From contig DASZFO010000251.1 in NCBI GenBank assembly GCA_035939775.1, forward strand, positions 1-48,033: 48,033 nucleotides of DNA. The letters are read 5' to 3'. The stretch's first letter is position 1. Every line of letters begins with the position of its first letter. Shown here in pieces: positions 1-8,135 of this stretch. Under the pieces are notes generated by a model that saw only the letters and a list, made by a program, of their open reading frames with translations, did not search any database and was not told the origin of the DNA. The position numbers were made by a program, and so were the translations under genes. The stretch comes from Pirellulales bacterium (GTDB lineage: Bacteria; Planctomycetota; Planctomycetia; Pirellulales; DATAWG01).

Positions 1-2
1 CC

Positions 3-716
3 GGCCGCTGGTATAATCCCGGAATCCAGCGCTGGATGAGCCAGGATCCCAGCGGCCTCGGTCCCGACTCCAACCCCTACCGGCCCGTCGGCAACAGCCC
101 GACGAAGTTCATTGATCCGAGCGGGTTAGCGGACGACTGGCCGCCACTCGGATACGGGACAGGTACAATCAGTGTCGGGATCTACCCTGAGGACGACGCG
201 TGGACGCCGGAGGGACGCAAGCAGCACGCCAAGGCCCATCCGAAGGAGCCGCCGATCGCGACCCTGGAACAACTCAAAACGACCGCAGAAACATTCACTT
301 ATTCAATCCCGGTTCATCGTGACGCCAAATATCCTCCGCTTCAACAGGCGATCGACCAGATCAGGAAAATTAAAGCCGATAAGCATGTAAACATAACGAC
401 CGCGATCATCTGTGATCACAGCGCTCATGCAAATGGCGTCATCTTGCAGCGGCTTATCGATCCAATCGACCCGAAGGACCCGCTCTGGCAAATACTCGCT
501 AACGAGGTGTTGTACATAACGCTTGGCGGATGCAACATCGGAGAGCATCAGCGCGTCATTCACGCGTACGCGGACGGGGCGCAGCGGGAAGTGGGGGCTG
601 CGGAAACCGAAGTGATGTACGGCGATAAGATGTGGGCTCCCAGCGATTCTACCGAAAGTTATCCATGGATCTACGCAAACCCCGGCACGCCGCTGGATCG
701 GCGCTTCCCTCGGTAA
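3..716 (+). CDS. RHS repeat-core protein, C-terminal end (partial, runs off left edge)
   Basis: The reading frame is open from base 3, so the gene starts outside the window. Its first residues (RWYNPGIQRWMSQDP) and then NPYRPVGNSPTKFIDPSGLA match the conserved RHS-associated core that ends RHS/YD-repeat shells. About 190 residues follow, the place where RHS proteins carry a variable, often toxic, tip. Counting from the Met at base 36, the tip has H128 and H131 in CDHSAHANG and C166 in LGGCNIGE, preceded by a hydrophobic strand (NEVLYITLGG). That spacing recalls caspase-like cysteine peptidases, but this is inference only. No small immunity-type gene follows directly; the next gene encodes an LRR protein. 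The RHS assignment is firm and the tip activity is unknown. Confidence 0.85.
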   Translation, partial: GRWYNPGIQRWMSQDPSGLGPDSNPYRPVGNSPTKFIDPSGLADDWPPLGYGTGTISVGIYPEDDAWTPEGRKQHAKAHPKEPPIATLEQLKTTAETFTYSIPVHRDAKYPPLQQAIDQIRKIKADKHVNITTAIICDHSAHANGVILQRLIDPIDPKDPLWQILANEVLYITLGGCNIGEHQRVIHAYADGAQREVGAAETEVMYGDKMWAPSDSTESYPWIYANPGTPLDRRFPR

Positions 717-904
717 ACAAGGTCATAAAGCCATTAGCGAGAAGCCAAGTGCTCAACTGGCATTAGGCTTTGCGAATTCCCACGGTAAAGTGCTTTCGTT
801 CTTTGTGTTCCACTTGACGTAATTCCGCAGCGTGCTGAGCCGTTTGGTAATCTGTCTGCCACATACGCGGGCCTCAGTCCGCGCTCAACAATGGACCGGT
901 TCAT

Positions 905-1825
905 ATGCAAGCGACGAAAACAAAACTCAATGCGTCGTCGACGCGGAAGGCGGGCGTTGTCGCATTACTCGCACTGCTGTTCGCGATCGTCGGAGTCTCG
1001 ATTCTGATCTTGGGGTTGTGTGCATGCGGACGCAATGCCTCGCTCGATGCCACGAATGGGGGCGCGCGTAAATGCGGCCAGTGCGTTGATCAACTTATCG
1101 AACGGCGTGCGCTCGTCGAGTTTGCTGGCGAAGATGACGTGGTCAGCTTCGACGTATCGCAGTCGAAGTTGAAAGACGCCGACCTCGCATGCCTGCGCGA
1201 TTGCAAGAAGATTAAGCATTTGTTTTTGATCGCGCCGAACATCGACGGTTCTTGCCTCCAATACTTCGCTGACACGCCGACCATCGAAACGCTTCAGATG
1301 GGCGGCGCCCCATTGAGGCGCGCGGAAGATCTGCGCTATATCGGGGGGATGAAGAACTTGTGGCAACTGACGCTGAGTGGCAATGTAATCGACGACAAGT
1401 GCCTTAGGTTCCTTGACGACTTGCACAAGCTTGTCGCTCTCGAACTCAATGATACGCGCGTGTCCGATTCCGGTATGAAGCACATCGCCGCGCTCAAGCA
1501 GCTTGACCGGTTGAAATTAAACGAGACGCTCGTCGGGGATGAAGGTGTCAAAGAGCTAAGTGAACTTCCGAAGCTGACTTCGTTGAATATTCAGTACACG
1601 AAGATTTCGGATCGCGCAACGGAGTATTTGGCCCGCATGAAGACTTTGAAGATCCTGAGCCTCTACGGGACGGAGGTTAGCGGTCCGGGGCTTGACGCTG
1701 TCGCGCGGCTCCCGAATCTCGAACTCCTGGACCTTAGAAAGACGAAGATTTCCCAGAAGGTTCGATGTGAATTAATGCAGGCCAAGCCCGGTTTGACGGT
1801 GTACGGTCCGGAAATGTGGGACTGA
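905..1825 (+). CDS. Membrane-anchored leucine-rich-repeat protein
   Basis: This is a 306-residue protein. Residues 17-38 form one hydrophobic segment after a basic start (KTKLNASSTRK). It could be a membrane anchor, or a lipoprotein signal ending at L38-C39-A40-C41. From about residue 95 to 300 there are leucine-rich repeats of about 24 residues, with blocks such as LVALELNDTRVSDSGMKHI and LTSLNIQYTKISDRATEYL. This is the LRR type found in large planctomycete families and resembles the longer LRR protein at 14785-16278. LRR domains usually bind other proteins; the partner here cannot be told. No clear ribosome-binding site precedes the ATG, so the start is tentative. The gene stands alone, with gaps of 188 and 169 bases on either side that show nothing recognisable. 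Confidence 0.75.
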   Translation: MQATKTKLNASSTRKAGVVALLALLFAIVGVSILILGLCACGRNASLDATNGGARKCGQCVDQLIERRALVEFAGEDDVVSFDVSQSKLKDADLACLRDCKKIKHLFLIAPNIDGSCLQYFADTPTIETLQMGGAPLRRAEDLRYIGGMKNLWQLTLSGNVIDDKCLRFLDDLHKLVALELNDTRVSDSGMKHIAALKQLDRLKLNETLVGDEGVKELSELPKLTSLNIQYTKISDRATEYLARMKTLKILSLYGTEVSGPGLDAVARLPNLELLDLRKTKISQKVRCELMQAKPGLTVYGPEMWD

Positions 1826-1994
1826 GCCGCCGGACAGAGAAGTATGGACAGCTCCAGTAACTGACGCCTGAATCAGAAGGCGTCCGAAAAATGGTTCGCC
1901 AGAACGGCACAAAGGTGTCAGGAACCGAATCGCAGTCCCGTTCCGGAAGTCTTTCGCTTTCCGGGAAATCGGCGTCTGAATCGGCGGTGAATGC

Positions 1995-2879
1995 GTGATT
2001 CGGCTAAACCGTCTGGAAATCCAGGTGGCCAACGCTTGCAATCTTACTTGCGAGAGTTGCAGCCACTTCTCGAACAGCGGCCATCGGGGAGTGCTCAGCC
2101 TCGCCGAGGCCGAGGCGTGGATGGAGGCGTGGCACTGCCGGCTGCTTCCAGGGGACTTTTGCTTGTTGGGCGGCGAGCCAACGATCAATCCCAAGCTGAC
2201 CGAGATGGTCTATCTCGCGAAGGAGAAATGGCCGTACTCGCGGCTTCGATTGATCACCAACGGCTTTTTTCTGCACAAGCATCCGAACTTGCCTGCCGCC
2301 CTGTCCGAGACGGGCGCCATCCTCTGTCTGACGATCCATCATCGCTCGCCGGAGTATCTGCAGCACGTCGCTGGGATTTCCAAGTTGCTGAACGAGTGGC
2401 GAGTCAACTTTCCGTTTCGCATTTACATCGAGGATTCGTTCCGGCGATGGACGCGGCGGTACAAAGGATTTGGCCCGGATGTAACGCCCTTCCACGACAA
2501 CGCGCCGCGGGCAAGCTGGGAGCATTGCGCCTGCCGTTTCGCCCGGCAGCTCTTTCGCGGCAAGTTGTGGAAGTGCTCGACGATCGCGTATCTTCAATTG
2601 CAAAAAGAGGCGCATCCGGAAATCTCTTCGGCGTGGGATCCGTATTTAGCCTACGAGCCTCTCGACCCGTCGTGCAGCGACGCGGAACTGGTCGCGTTTC
2701 TGCGCCGCGAGGACGAGGCGATCTGTAATATGTGCCCTGCCAGTCCCGAACGCTTTGCCAAGCCGTCGCCGCTGGTTCCGGTTCAACGGCTGCTTAAGAA
2801 CTTACGAGAGGATCGCCTGACAAATCCAAGGCACGGCTCCCTCGTGCCCGCCGACTCCCAGGGGGAGATCGAAAGCTGA
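1995..2879 (+). CDS. Radical SAM protein with C-terminal extra cysteines
   Basis: The 294-residue protein starts at a GTG. It carries the CxxxCxxC iron-sulfur motif of radical SAM enzymes at C15, C19 and C22 (ACNLTCESCSHF), followed by LLGGEPTIN, the usual GGE loop that helps bind S-adenosylmethionine. The C-terminal part has further cysteines: WEHCACRFA, GKLWKCST and ICNMCPASP. They could hold a second cluster as in SPASM or twitch domains. The substrate cannot be named. The next gene, a GT-B glycosyltransferase, begins 20 bases downstream, so the two are probably one transcription unit acting on the same sugar, lipid or peptide. The start is supported because the cluster motif falls at the usual distance from it. 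Confidence 0.8.
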   Translation: MIRLNRLEIQVANACNLTCESCSHFSNSGHRGVLSLAEAEAWMEAWHCRLLPGDFCLLGGEPTINPKLTEMVYLAKEKWPYSRLRLITNGFFLHKHPNLPAALSETGAILCLTIHHRSPEYLQHVAGISKLLNEWRVNFPFRIYIEDSFRRWTRRYKGFGPDVTPFHDNAPRASWEHCACRFARQLFRGKLWKCSTIAYLQLQKEAHPEISSAWDPYLAYEPLDPSCSDAELVAFLRREDEAICNMCPASPERFAKPSPLVPVQRLLKNLREDRLTNPRHGSLVPADSQGEIES

Positions 2880-2899
2880 AAGTCCGCGCCGGGATATGT

Positions 2900-4096
2900 A
2901 TGGCCACAATCTTGCTCGTTTGGGAAATGGGGGGCGGGATGGGGCATCTCGTCAAGCTCCAGCCGTTGGCGTTGGAATTGGCACGCCGCGGGCATCGCGT
3001 ATTTCTCGCGCTCCGCGACTTATCGCGAGCCAAACACCTCTTCCCAGCGGATGACCTTACGTTCTTGCAGGCGCCATACAAGAACGACGCCCGCCACGCG
3101 ATCGAACCTGCTTTCACGTTCGCTCAGATTCTCCATAACTCCGGTTTCGGCGACCCGGATGAATTGGCTGCACTCGTCGGCGCTTGGCAGTTCATTTATC
3201 GCCACGTCGCCCCTGATCTGATCGTCTTCGATCACAGCCCGATGGCGATGCTCGCAGCCCAGACTTGTCGTGCTCGCAAGCTGCTCCTCTGCACCGGCTT
3301 CGCCTGCCCCGTAGATGAAGCTCCGCTCCGGAATTTGCGACCTTGGATGAACCCCGATGCCGGCCAACTCCGGACCGACGAGGCGCGTGTGCTTGCGAAC
3401 ATGAACCACGTCTTGGCGACGTTCTCGGGCCTGCTCCTTGACCGAGTTTCCCAGTTGTTCCACCGTGTGGACAGCACCTTTCTGGCAACGCTTCCGGAGT
3501 TGGATCATTATCCGGACCGAGTCAACGGCAATTACGTGGGGATTTGGCCCGCAGTGGAATGCACTGCAAAGCGCCCAGAATGGCCTTCGAGCAGCGGTAA
3601 GAGAATCTTCGCATATCTCAAGCCCTTCGTCGCGCTGCCCGACTTGCTGCGTTTGTTCGGCAACCTTCCGCATTCGATTCTCGTCCACGGCGACGGACTG
3701 AATCGTCAAGTCTGCGCCCGGTTTCAGGCGCCGAATATGCGTTTCGAAGAGCAGCCCTTGAATCTCGCGCAGGTCCGCGAGGATTGCGATCTCGCAATAC
3801 TGAACGGCGGGCACAGTTCGACTGTGGAAATGCTGCTGGCTCGCAAACCCGTATTCGTGATCCCGCTTTATCTCGAACAGACGTTGACGGGCCACGCCGT
3901 GGCCAAACTTGGCGCGGGAATCTGCGAGTCTCCCAAGAATGCGCAACAATTTGCGACCCAATTGCAATCAATGCTCGCCGACGACGGCTACCGCCAAGCC
4001 GCCGCAAGCTTCGCGGCCAAATACCGCGACGTCGATCGAACATGCAAACTCCACGCCTTAATCGACCACGCAGAGACTTTAGCGACCCGGCGATAG
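2900..4096 (+). CDS. GT-B fold glycosyltransferase (MurG/UGT-like)
   Basis: The 398-residue protein begins with a hydrophobic strand and a glycine-rich loop (LLVWEMGGGMGHLVKLQPLA), as in nucleotide-sugar-dependent GT-B transferases. The C-terminal half has the donor-site pattern LNGGHSSTVEMLLARKP followed by VFVIPLYLEQ, the equivalent of the H-G-G...P-x-x-x-x-Q region of UDP-glycosyltransferases and MurG. Length and layout fit the nucleotide-disphospho-sugar-binding family. Donor and acceptor are unknown. It follows the radical SAM gene by 20 bases and is likely co-expressed with it. The ATG start places the first strand at residues 3-7, as expected. After the stop come two hairpins and a long gap. 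Confidence 0.78.
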   Translation: MATILLVWEMGGGMGHLVKLQPLALELARRGHRVFLALRDLSRAKHLFPADDLTFLQAPYKNDARHAIEPAFTFAQILHNSGFGDPDELAALVGAWQFIYRHVAPDLIVFDHSPMAMLAAQTCRARKLLLCTGFACPVDEAPLRNLRPWMNPDAGQLRTDEARVLANMNHVLATFSGLLLDRVSQLFHRVDSTFLATLPELDHYPDRVNGNYVGIWPAVECTAKRPEWPSSSGKRIFAYLKPFVALPDLLRLFGNLPHSILVHGDGLNRQVCARFQAPNMRFEEQPLNLAQVREDCDLAILNGGHSSTVEMLLARKPVFVIPLYLEQTLTGHAVAKLGAGICESPKNAQQFATQLQSMLADDGYRQAAASFAAKYRDVDRTCKLHALIDHAETLATRR

Positions 4097-4114
4097 TGGC
4101 GGCGTGTGAGGCGT

Positions 4115-4136
4115 TCCTCACGGCGGAGCGTGAGGA
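4115..4136. repeat. Perfect hairpin TCCTCACG/CGTGAGGA
   Basis: The 8-base arms at 4115-4122 and 4129-4136 pair perfectly around the loop GCGGAG, 18 bases after the glycosyltransferase stop codon. There is no T-run behind it, so it is either a dispersed palindromic repeat or a terminator of unusual form. Confidence 0.6.
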
Positions 4137-4248
4137 GCACACTTTCGCTGCTCGCCAGCCACGAGCCGATTCGATCCCAAACCCGCCTCCGGAGAGGGGG
4201 ACAGTCCCCGGCGGTTTTAGGCCCGAATTTGCTGGGGCCAAATAAAAT

Positions 4249-4285
4249 CAGTCCGGGTGGCCCGCAATGGGCCAGCACCGGACTG
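4249..4285. repeat. Two-part stem-loop in the gap
   Basis: Outer arms CAGTCCGG (4249-4256) and CCGGACTG (4278-4285) pair, and inside them GGCCC and GGGCC pair around GCAAT. The structure is long and GC-rich. A T-run is absent, so it may be a structured leader, a repeat, or a terminator without the usual tail. Confidence 0.55.
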
Positions 4286-4563
4286 TAATCCCCCCTGGGA
4301 ATATGCGCTGAAGGATGCCCGCCGTGGCTGCTAGCGTGCGGCGCTATTGGTTTCGGTCCCCAGGGTTGATTTTCGCTCGCCTCATTATTCCCGTGCGAAA
4401 TGATATCGGCCAGCGTTGCCGGTTCTCTTTGGCAATATTTGCCGGTTGCAACGATTCCTGTCGCTGTGGTAAGAATTCCCGCCTTTGGGCTCATCAACCT
4501 TGACGATCAGGCCGATTTGGAGGGGAGTGAAAAGGGGGATTCTCTCGGCAAGGAAGCACGACC

Positions 4564-5883
4564 GTGAACAAGCTCAACGCTTGGCTATCTATCCTGTTTC
4601 GTTCGCCTATCTTCTGGGGCGGACTGCTCTCGGCGCTATACTACGGCGGCATTGAATCCGGAGTCGTCAGGAACCCGTTTCTGCTGCGGTTCACGGCGGG
4701 ACATTTCGTCGAGCACGTCGTGACGATGGTGTTCTTCGTCGGCAGCGCGGCGCTCGTGTTGAAAGGACTTGAAGTTCACGCGCAGCGCCGCGTTCCCGCG
4801 GGATCGCTGCTCGGACCGATCCCGTTCGGCGGCCAGACGGTGGACGACGCAGCCCGGCTGGCGGCCGAACTCGATCGCGCCCCGTCGAATCTGCAGCGTG
4901 GCTACTTGCTCCGCCGCTTGCGCGACGCGCTCGATCACATCATGCGGAGCGGCAATGCCGATTCGCTGGACACTGAGATCAAGTATCTCTCCGATCTCGA
5001 TGCGGTTCGCGCCCAGCATGGCTACGCGCTAGTGCGCGTGATCATCTGGTCGATCCCGATCATGGGTCTGTTGGGCACGGTGATCGGCATCACGGGGGCA
5101 TTTGCGAACTTGGTGTTTCGCGACGGCAAGCTCGACGACGCCTCGCTCCCCCAGGTGCTGGCCGGCTTGAAGGTGGCGTTCGACACGACCGGCATGGCCC
5201 TGTCGCTTTGCATGGCGCTGATGTTCGTGCAGTATTTCGTCGACCGGCTCGAATCGCAATTGCTTACGGAGGTCGACGCCCGAACGAACACCGAGTTGAA
5301 AGGCCGCTTTCAATCGAGCACGCTGGGGACCGATCCGCAGCTTGGGCCGATCCGGCGGATGGTCGAAGCGGTGCTGAAATCGAACGATCGCCTCGTCACG
5401 CGACAGGTCGAGATCTGGCGGCAATCGATGGACGCGGCCGAATCGAAGTTCGGCCAATTGGCCGCGTCGAGTGGCCAGCAATTGGAGTCGGCGCTCGCCG
5501 GGGCCTTGGACCAAACCCTCAAGGCGCATGCCGCGGCCGTTGCCGCCGCCGCGCAGAGTCACGCCGCGCAGAACGAGCGGCATTGGGGGCAAGTGCAGCA
5601 ATCGCTCGTGCAGGCCGCCGAAGCCGCTTCGCGACAGCAGGCCGAATTGGCCAAGCAAGCGGAGATCCTGCTGAAGGTGGTCGAGGCGACCGGCCAGGTC
5701 ACGCGATTGGAAGATGCGCTCAACCATAATCTCGCGGCACTGGGAGGTTCGCGGAACTTTGAAGAGACGCTCGTCGCCCTGGGGGCCGCGGTGCAGCTCT
5801 TGAGCGCTCGGCTCGCCCAAGGAACCGGCGACGTCCGGCCGATCGCGCTGGCCAAACCGAAACGGGTGGAAAAGGCGGCATGA
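4564..5883 (+). CDS. MotA/TolQ/ExbB-type proton channel protein
   Basis: The 439-residue protein starts at a GTG preceded by AAGGAAG. Membrane segments are at about 11-28, 50-68, 157-183 and 203-226. The last two form the MotA/TolQ/ExbB core, with IMGLLGTVIGITGAF and LKVAFDTTGMALSL typical of the family. In that family, five such subunits surround two ExbD-like rods and couple proton flow to work across the envelope. From about residue 280 to 420 a long alanine/glutamine-rich helical region (probable coiled coil) extends from the core, which ordinary ExbB lacks. The gene overlaps the next by four bases (ATGA), so the three genes to 9148 form one translationally coupled unit. What the motor drives is unknown. 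Confidence 0.82.
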   Translation: MNKLNAWLSILFRSPIFWGGLLSALYYGGIESGVVRNPFLLRFTAGHFVEHVVTMVFFVGSAALVLKGLEVHAQRRVPAGSLLGPIPFGGQTVDDAARLAAELDRAPSNLQRGYLLRRLRDALDHIMRSGNADSLDTEIKYLSDLDAVRAQHGYALVRVIIWSIPIMGLLGTVIGITGAFANLVFRDGKLDDASLPQVLAGLKVAFDTTGMALSLCMALMFVQYFVDRLESQLLTEVDARTNTELKGRFQSSTLGTDPQLGPIRRMVEAVLKSNDRLVTRQVEIWRQSMDAAESKFGQLAASSGQQLESALAGALDQTLKAHAAAVAAAAQSHAAQNERHWGQVQQSLVQAAEAASRQQAELAKQAEILLKVVEATGQVTRLEDALNHNLAALGGSRNFEETLVALGAAVQLLSARLAQGTGDVRPIALAKPKRVEKAA

Positions 5884-8135
5884 GACGTTCCGCGACGCCG
5901 CACAATCCGGGTGTCTCGCTCTTCCCCTTCCTTGCGGTGCTCATCTGCACGATGGGGGTGATGATGCTGCTATTGGTGGTCTGCAACCGGCCGGGCGCCG
6001 ACGACGACGGCGCGGCAGGCAACGGCTCTTCGCCTTCGGCCGCGACCGAAGCCCTGGTCGCCGCCGCCCGCGACGCACTTTCCGGAAAGATTGCCGACCT
6101 CGAAACGGCCCGCAAATCAACCGAAGCCGACCTGACTGACCGGCGCGTCCAATTGAGCGCCGAGGAACAGCGCATCCGCAAACTGTTGGACGATTGGAAT
6201 TCAATTCAGTCTGCCACGGCGAACCTCGAACAGGTCGAACATGCCAAGGGCGAGGCATTGCATCTGACGGAATCGCAAATCGCGCAGCTTGAGCAAGCTG
6301 TCAAGCGTGCTAGAGAACAGGCTGCGCTGGCGGCCGAGCGGGCCCGCAATGCACAGCCGTCGTTTGCGATCGTCCCATACGAAGGACCGAACGGCACTCG
6401 CCGCCGTCCGATTTATATCGAATGCGGTCCCGATCGCATTACGTTGCAGCCCGAAGGAGTCGTGCTCACGATCGAGGACTTCGCCGGCCCGGACGGACCT
6501 GGAAATCCGCTGGTGACGGTTTTGCGCGGCATTCGCGACTATCTGGCCGCCGGCAGTGCAGCGGGCCACCCGCAAGGCGAGCCGTATCCGCTGCTGATCG
6601 TCCGGCCGGATGGGATCGAACTGTTCTATCACGCGCGGCAGGCCATGGCCTCGTGGGCCACCGAGTTCGGCTACGAGTTGATCGAGCAAGATCGCAAGCT
6701 TGCCTATCCGCCACCGAATCCGCAATTGGCTCAGATCGAACAGACGGCGCTCGCCGACGCGCGGGCCCGCTACGCCTGGTTCGCCAATACGCGCACCGGA
6801 CGGAAAGAGGCAACCGGCGCGCGCCCCATGTATCGCGCATCCGTGACCGGCGGCGGAATCGTTCGCGAAGGAGGCGCGTCGCCTGACAGCGAAGGAGGCG
6901 TAGCCACGAACGACGCGCCGCCACCGGGCCAGGGATCGGGGGCCGCAGGTCCGAGGTCAGGATTAGGAGGCCCAACGTCAGCGTTCGGAGGTCCATCGTC
7001 GGGATTCGGGAACTCTGGCGGTGGTGGCTTCGGCGATCCACGTTTAGCCGCGAGCCAACAGCCGAGCGCGGCGGGCGCGCCGACCACAGCGTTTAGCGGA
7101 CTCAACGGCGCATATCATTCATCGGGAAGTTCATCTACCGCCGGATTTGGTGGTAGCCCGCCCGGAGCCGGCGACGTCTTCGGGGCCACCGGCACCGCGG
7201 GCGGAGCATTCAAGAGCGGACCCGAAGGCAGCACTTTTGCGGGAAGTGGCGATGCCAACGGCTTGCCCAGCGGCAGCCTCTCGCCTGGCGCAAATGGCGC
7301 GGCTGGCGCCAGCGCTGCGGGCGGAGCACTTAAGGGCGGACCTGAAGGCGGTATGTTTACAGGATCCAGTGCTGCCAGCGGAGCGCCTGCCGGCAACATT
7401 GCACCTCCTGGCTATGTCGCTGGCGGCAATCCCAGCGGAAGCGAGGTCGCCGGCGGCGCGGTGGGAAGCGAAGGCACCGGCGGCGACGGGCATGTTGCCG
7501 GGGGTATCGGCGGCAGCGCAAACGGCAGTATCGGTAGCAGCGGCGCTGGGAGCGGCTCGGCAGGAAATGGCGGCGGTTCGGCCGACGGAGGCGACGGCAT
7601 GTCGGGCGGTGGAGTCAGCATCACGATGAACGATGACCTTCACAACCGACGCGACTCCGATTCGCGGCCCCCCGACCCGCAACCCCGGACGCCGGATGGA
7701 CCGCACCCCGGTGAGTACGTCGACAGCCAACACTTCACACCGCCGAAACCGAAACCAGACGACGACGATCCGGCCAAGAAGCCGAAGAGCCTCGCGGAAA
7801 AGCGCGGCCGCAATTGGAGCTTGCCGGGATCGGCCAAACTCAGCGTGCCCGTATCGCGGCCAATTCACATCGAATGCCGCGGCGATCAATTGGTCATTCT
7901 TCCCGACCACGGCAACCCGGAGCCGCAAGCAATTTCGCTCGCGCCGCGCACGGAGGACTCGGTCGACAAGCTCGTCGCCGGCGTTTGGGCGCATACCAAG
8001 GGTTGGGGCATCGCGGGCCGGCAGATGTATTGGCGGCCGGTGCTGGTGCTCGAACTTGGCCCCAGCGGCGAAGGCCGGTTCAGCGAGTTGCAGGCCCTGA
8101 TGGCCAACAGCGGACTCGAAGTGACGCGCAAATGA
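5880..8135 (+). CDS. Long ExbD/TolR-like partner with glycine-rich centre
   Basis: The 751-residue protein has a single N-terminal membrane helix (about 13-35, SLFPFLAVLICTMGVMML) placed as in ExbD/TolR. Where ExbD has its proton-carrying aspartate the alignment by eye gives alanine (PFLAVLI). Residues 60-158 look like a coiled coil. Residues about 162-272 hold a domain opening with RRPIYIECGPDRITLQPEG. Residues about 312-565 are rich in glycine, serine and alanine and probably unstructured. The last 93 residues repeat the first domain's opening (SRPIHIECRGDQLVILP) and end (FSELQALMANSGLEV). The N-terminus MRRSATP matches the MRRSAP of the next protein, which suggests duplication. It overlaps both neighbours by four bases. 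Function is inferred from position and topology. Confidence 0.65.
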   Translation: MRRSATPHNPGVSLFPFLAVLICTMGVMMLLLVVCNRPGADDDGAAGNGSSPSAATEALVAAARDALSGKIADLETARKSTEADLTDRRVQLSAEEQRIRKLLDDWNSIQSATANLEQVEHAKGEALHLTESQIAQLEQAVKRAREQAALAAERARNAQPSFAIVPYEGPNGTRRRPIYIECGPDRITLQPEGVVLTIEDFAGPDGPGNPLVTVLRGIRDYLAAGSAAGHPQGEPYPLLIVRPDGIELFYHARQAMASWATEFGYELIEQDRKLAYPPPNPQLAQIEQTALADARARYAWFANTRTGRKEATGARPMYRASVTGGGIVREGGASPDSEGGVATNDAPPPGQGSGAAGPRSGLGGPTSAFGGPSSGFGNSGGGGFGDPRLAASQQPSAAGAPTTAFSGLNGAYHSSGSSSTAGFGGSPPGAGDVFGATGTAGGAFKSGPEGSTFAGSGDANGLPSGSLSPGANGAAGASAAGGALKGGPEGGMFTGSSAASGAPAGNIAPPGYVAGGNPSGSEVAGGAVGSEGTGGDGHVAGGIGGSANGSIGSSGAGSGSAGNGGGSADGGDGMSGGGVSITMNDDLHNRRDSDSRPPDPQPRTPDGPHPGEYVDSQHFTPPKPKPDDDDPAKKPKSLAEKRGRNWSLPGSAKLSVPVSRPIHIECRGDQLVILPDHGNPEPQAISLAPRTEDSVDKLVAGVWAHTKGWGIAGRQMYWRPVLVLELGPSGEGRFSELQALMANSGLEVTRK

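Larger units (their letters stand above)
4097..4563. other. 467-base gap with hairpins, upstream of the proton-channel cassette
   Basis: No credible gene is seen; the short open frames here lack family patterns and start signals. The gap holds a hairpin at 4115-4136, a small palindrome GGGGAC-A-GTCCCC near 4197, and a longer stem-loop at 4249-4285. An AAGGAAG ribosome-binding site lies just before the GTG at 4564. The gap probably contains the end of the upstream transcript and the promoter of the channel cassette, but no convincing -35/-10 pair was identified. Confidence 0.5.

Noticed and set aside
7814-8131. A longer N-terminus for the second ExbD-like protein
   Set aside because: It lies inside the previous coding region, and the ATGA overlap at 8132 gives the correct position for the membrane helix.
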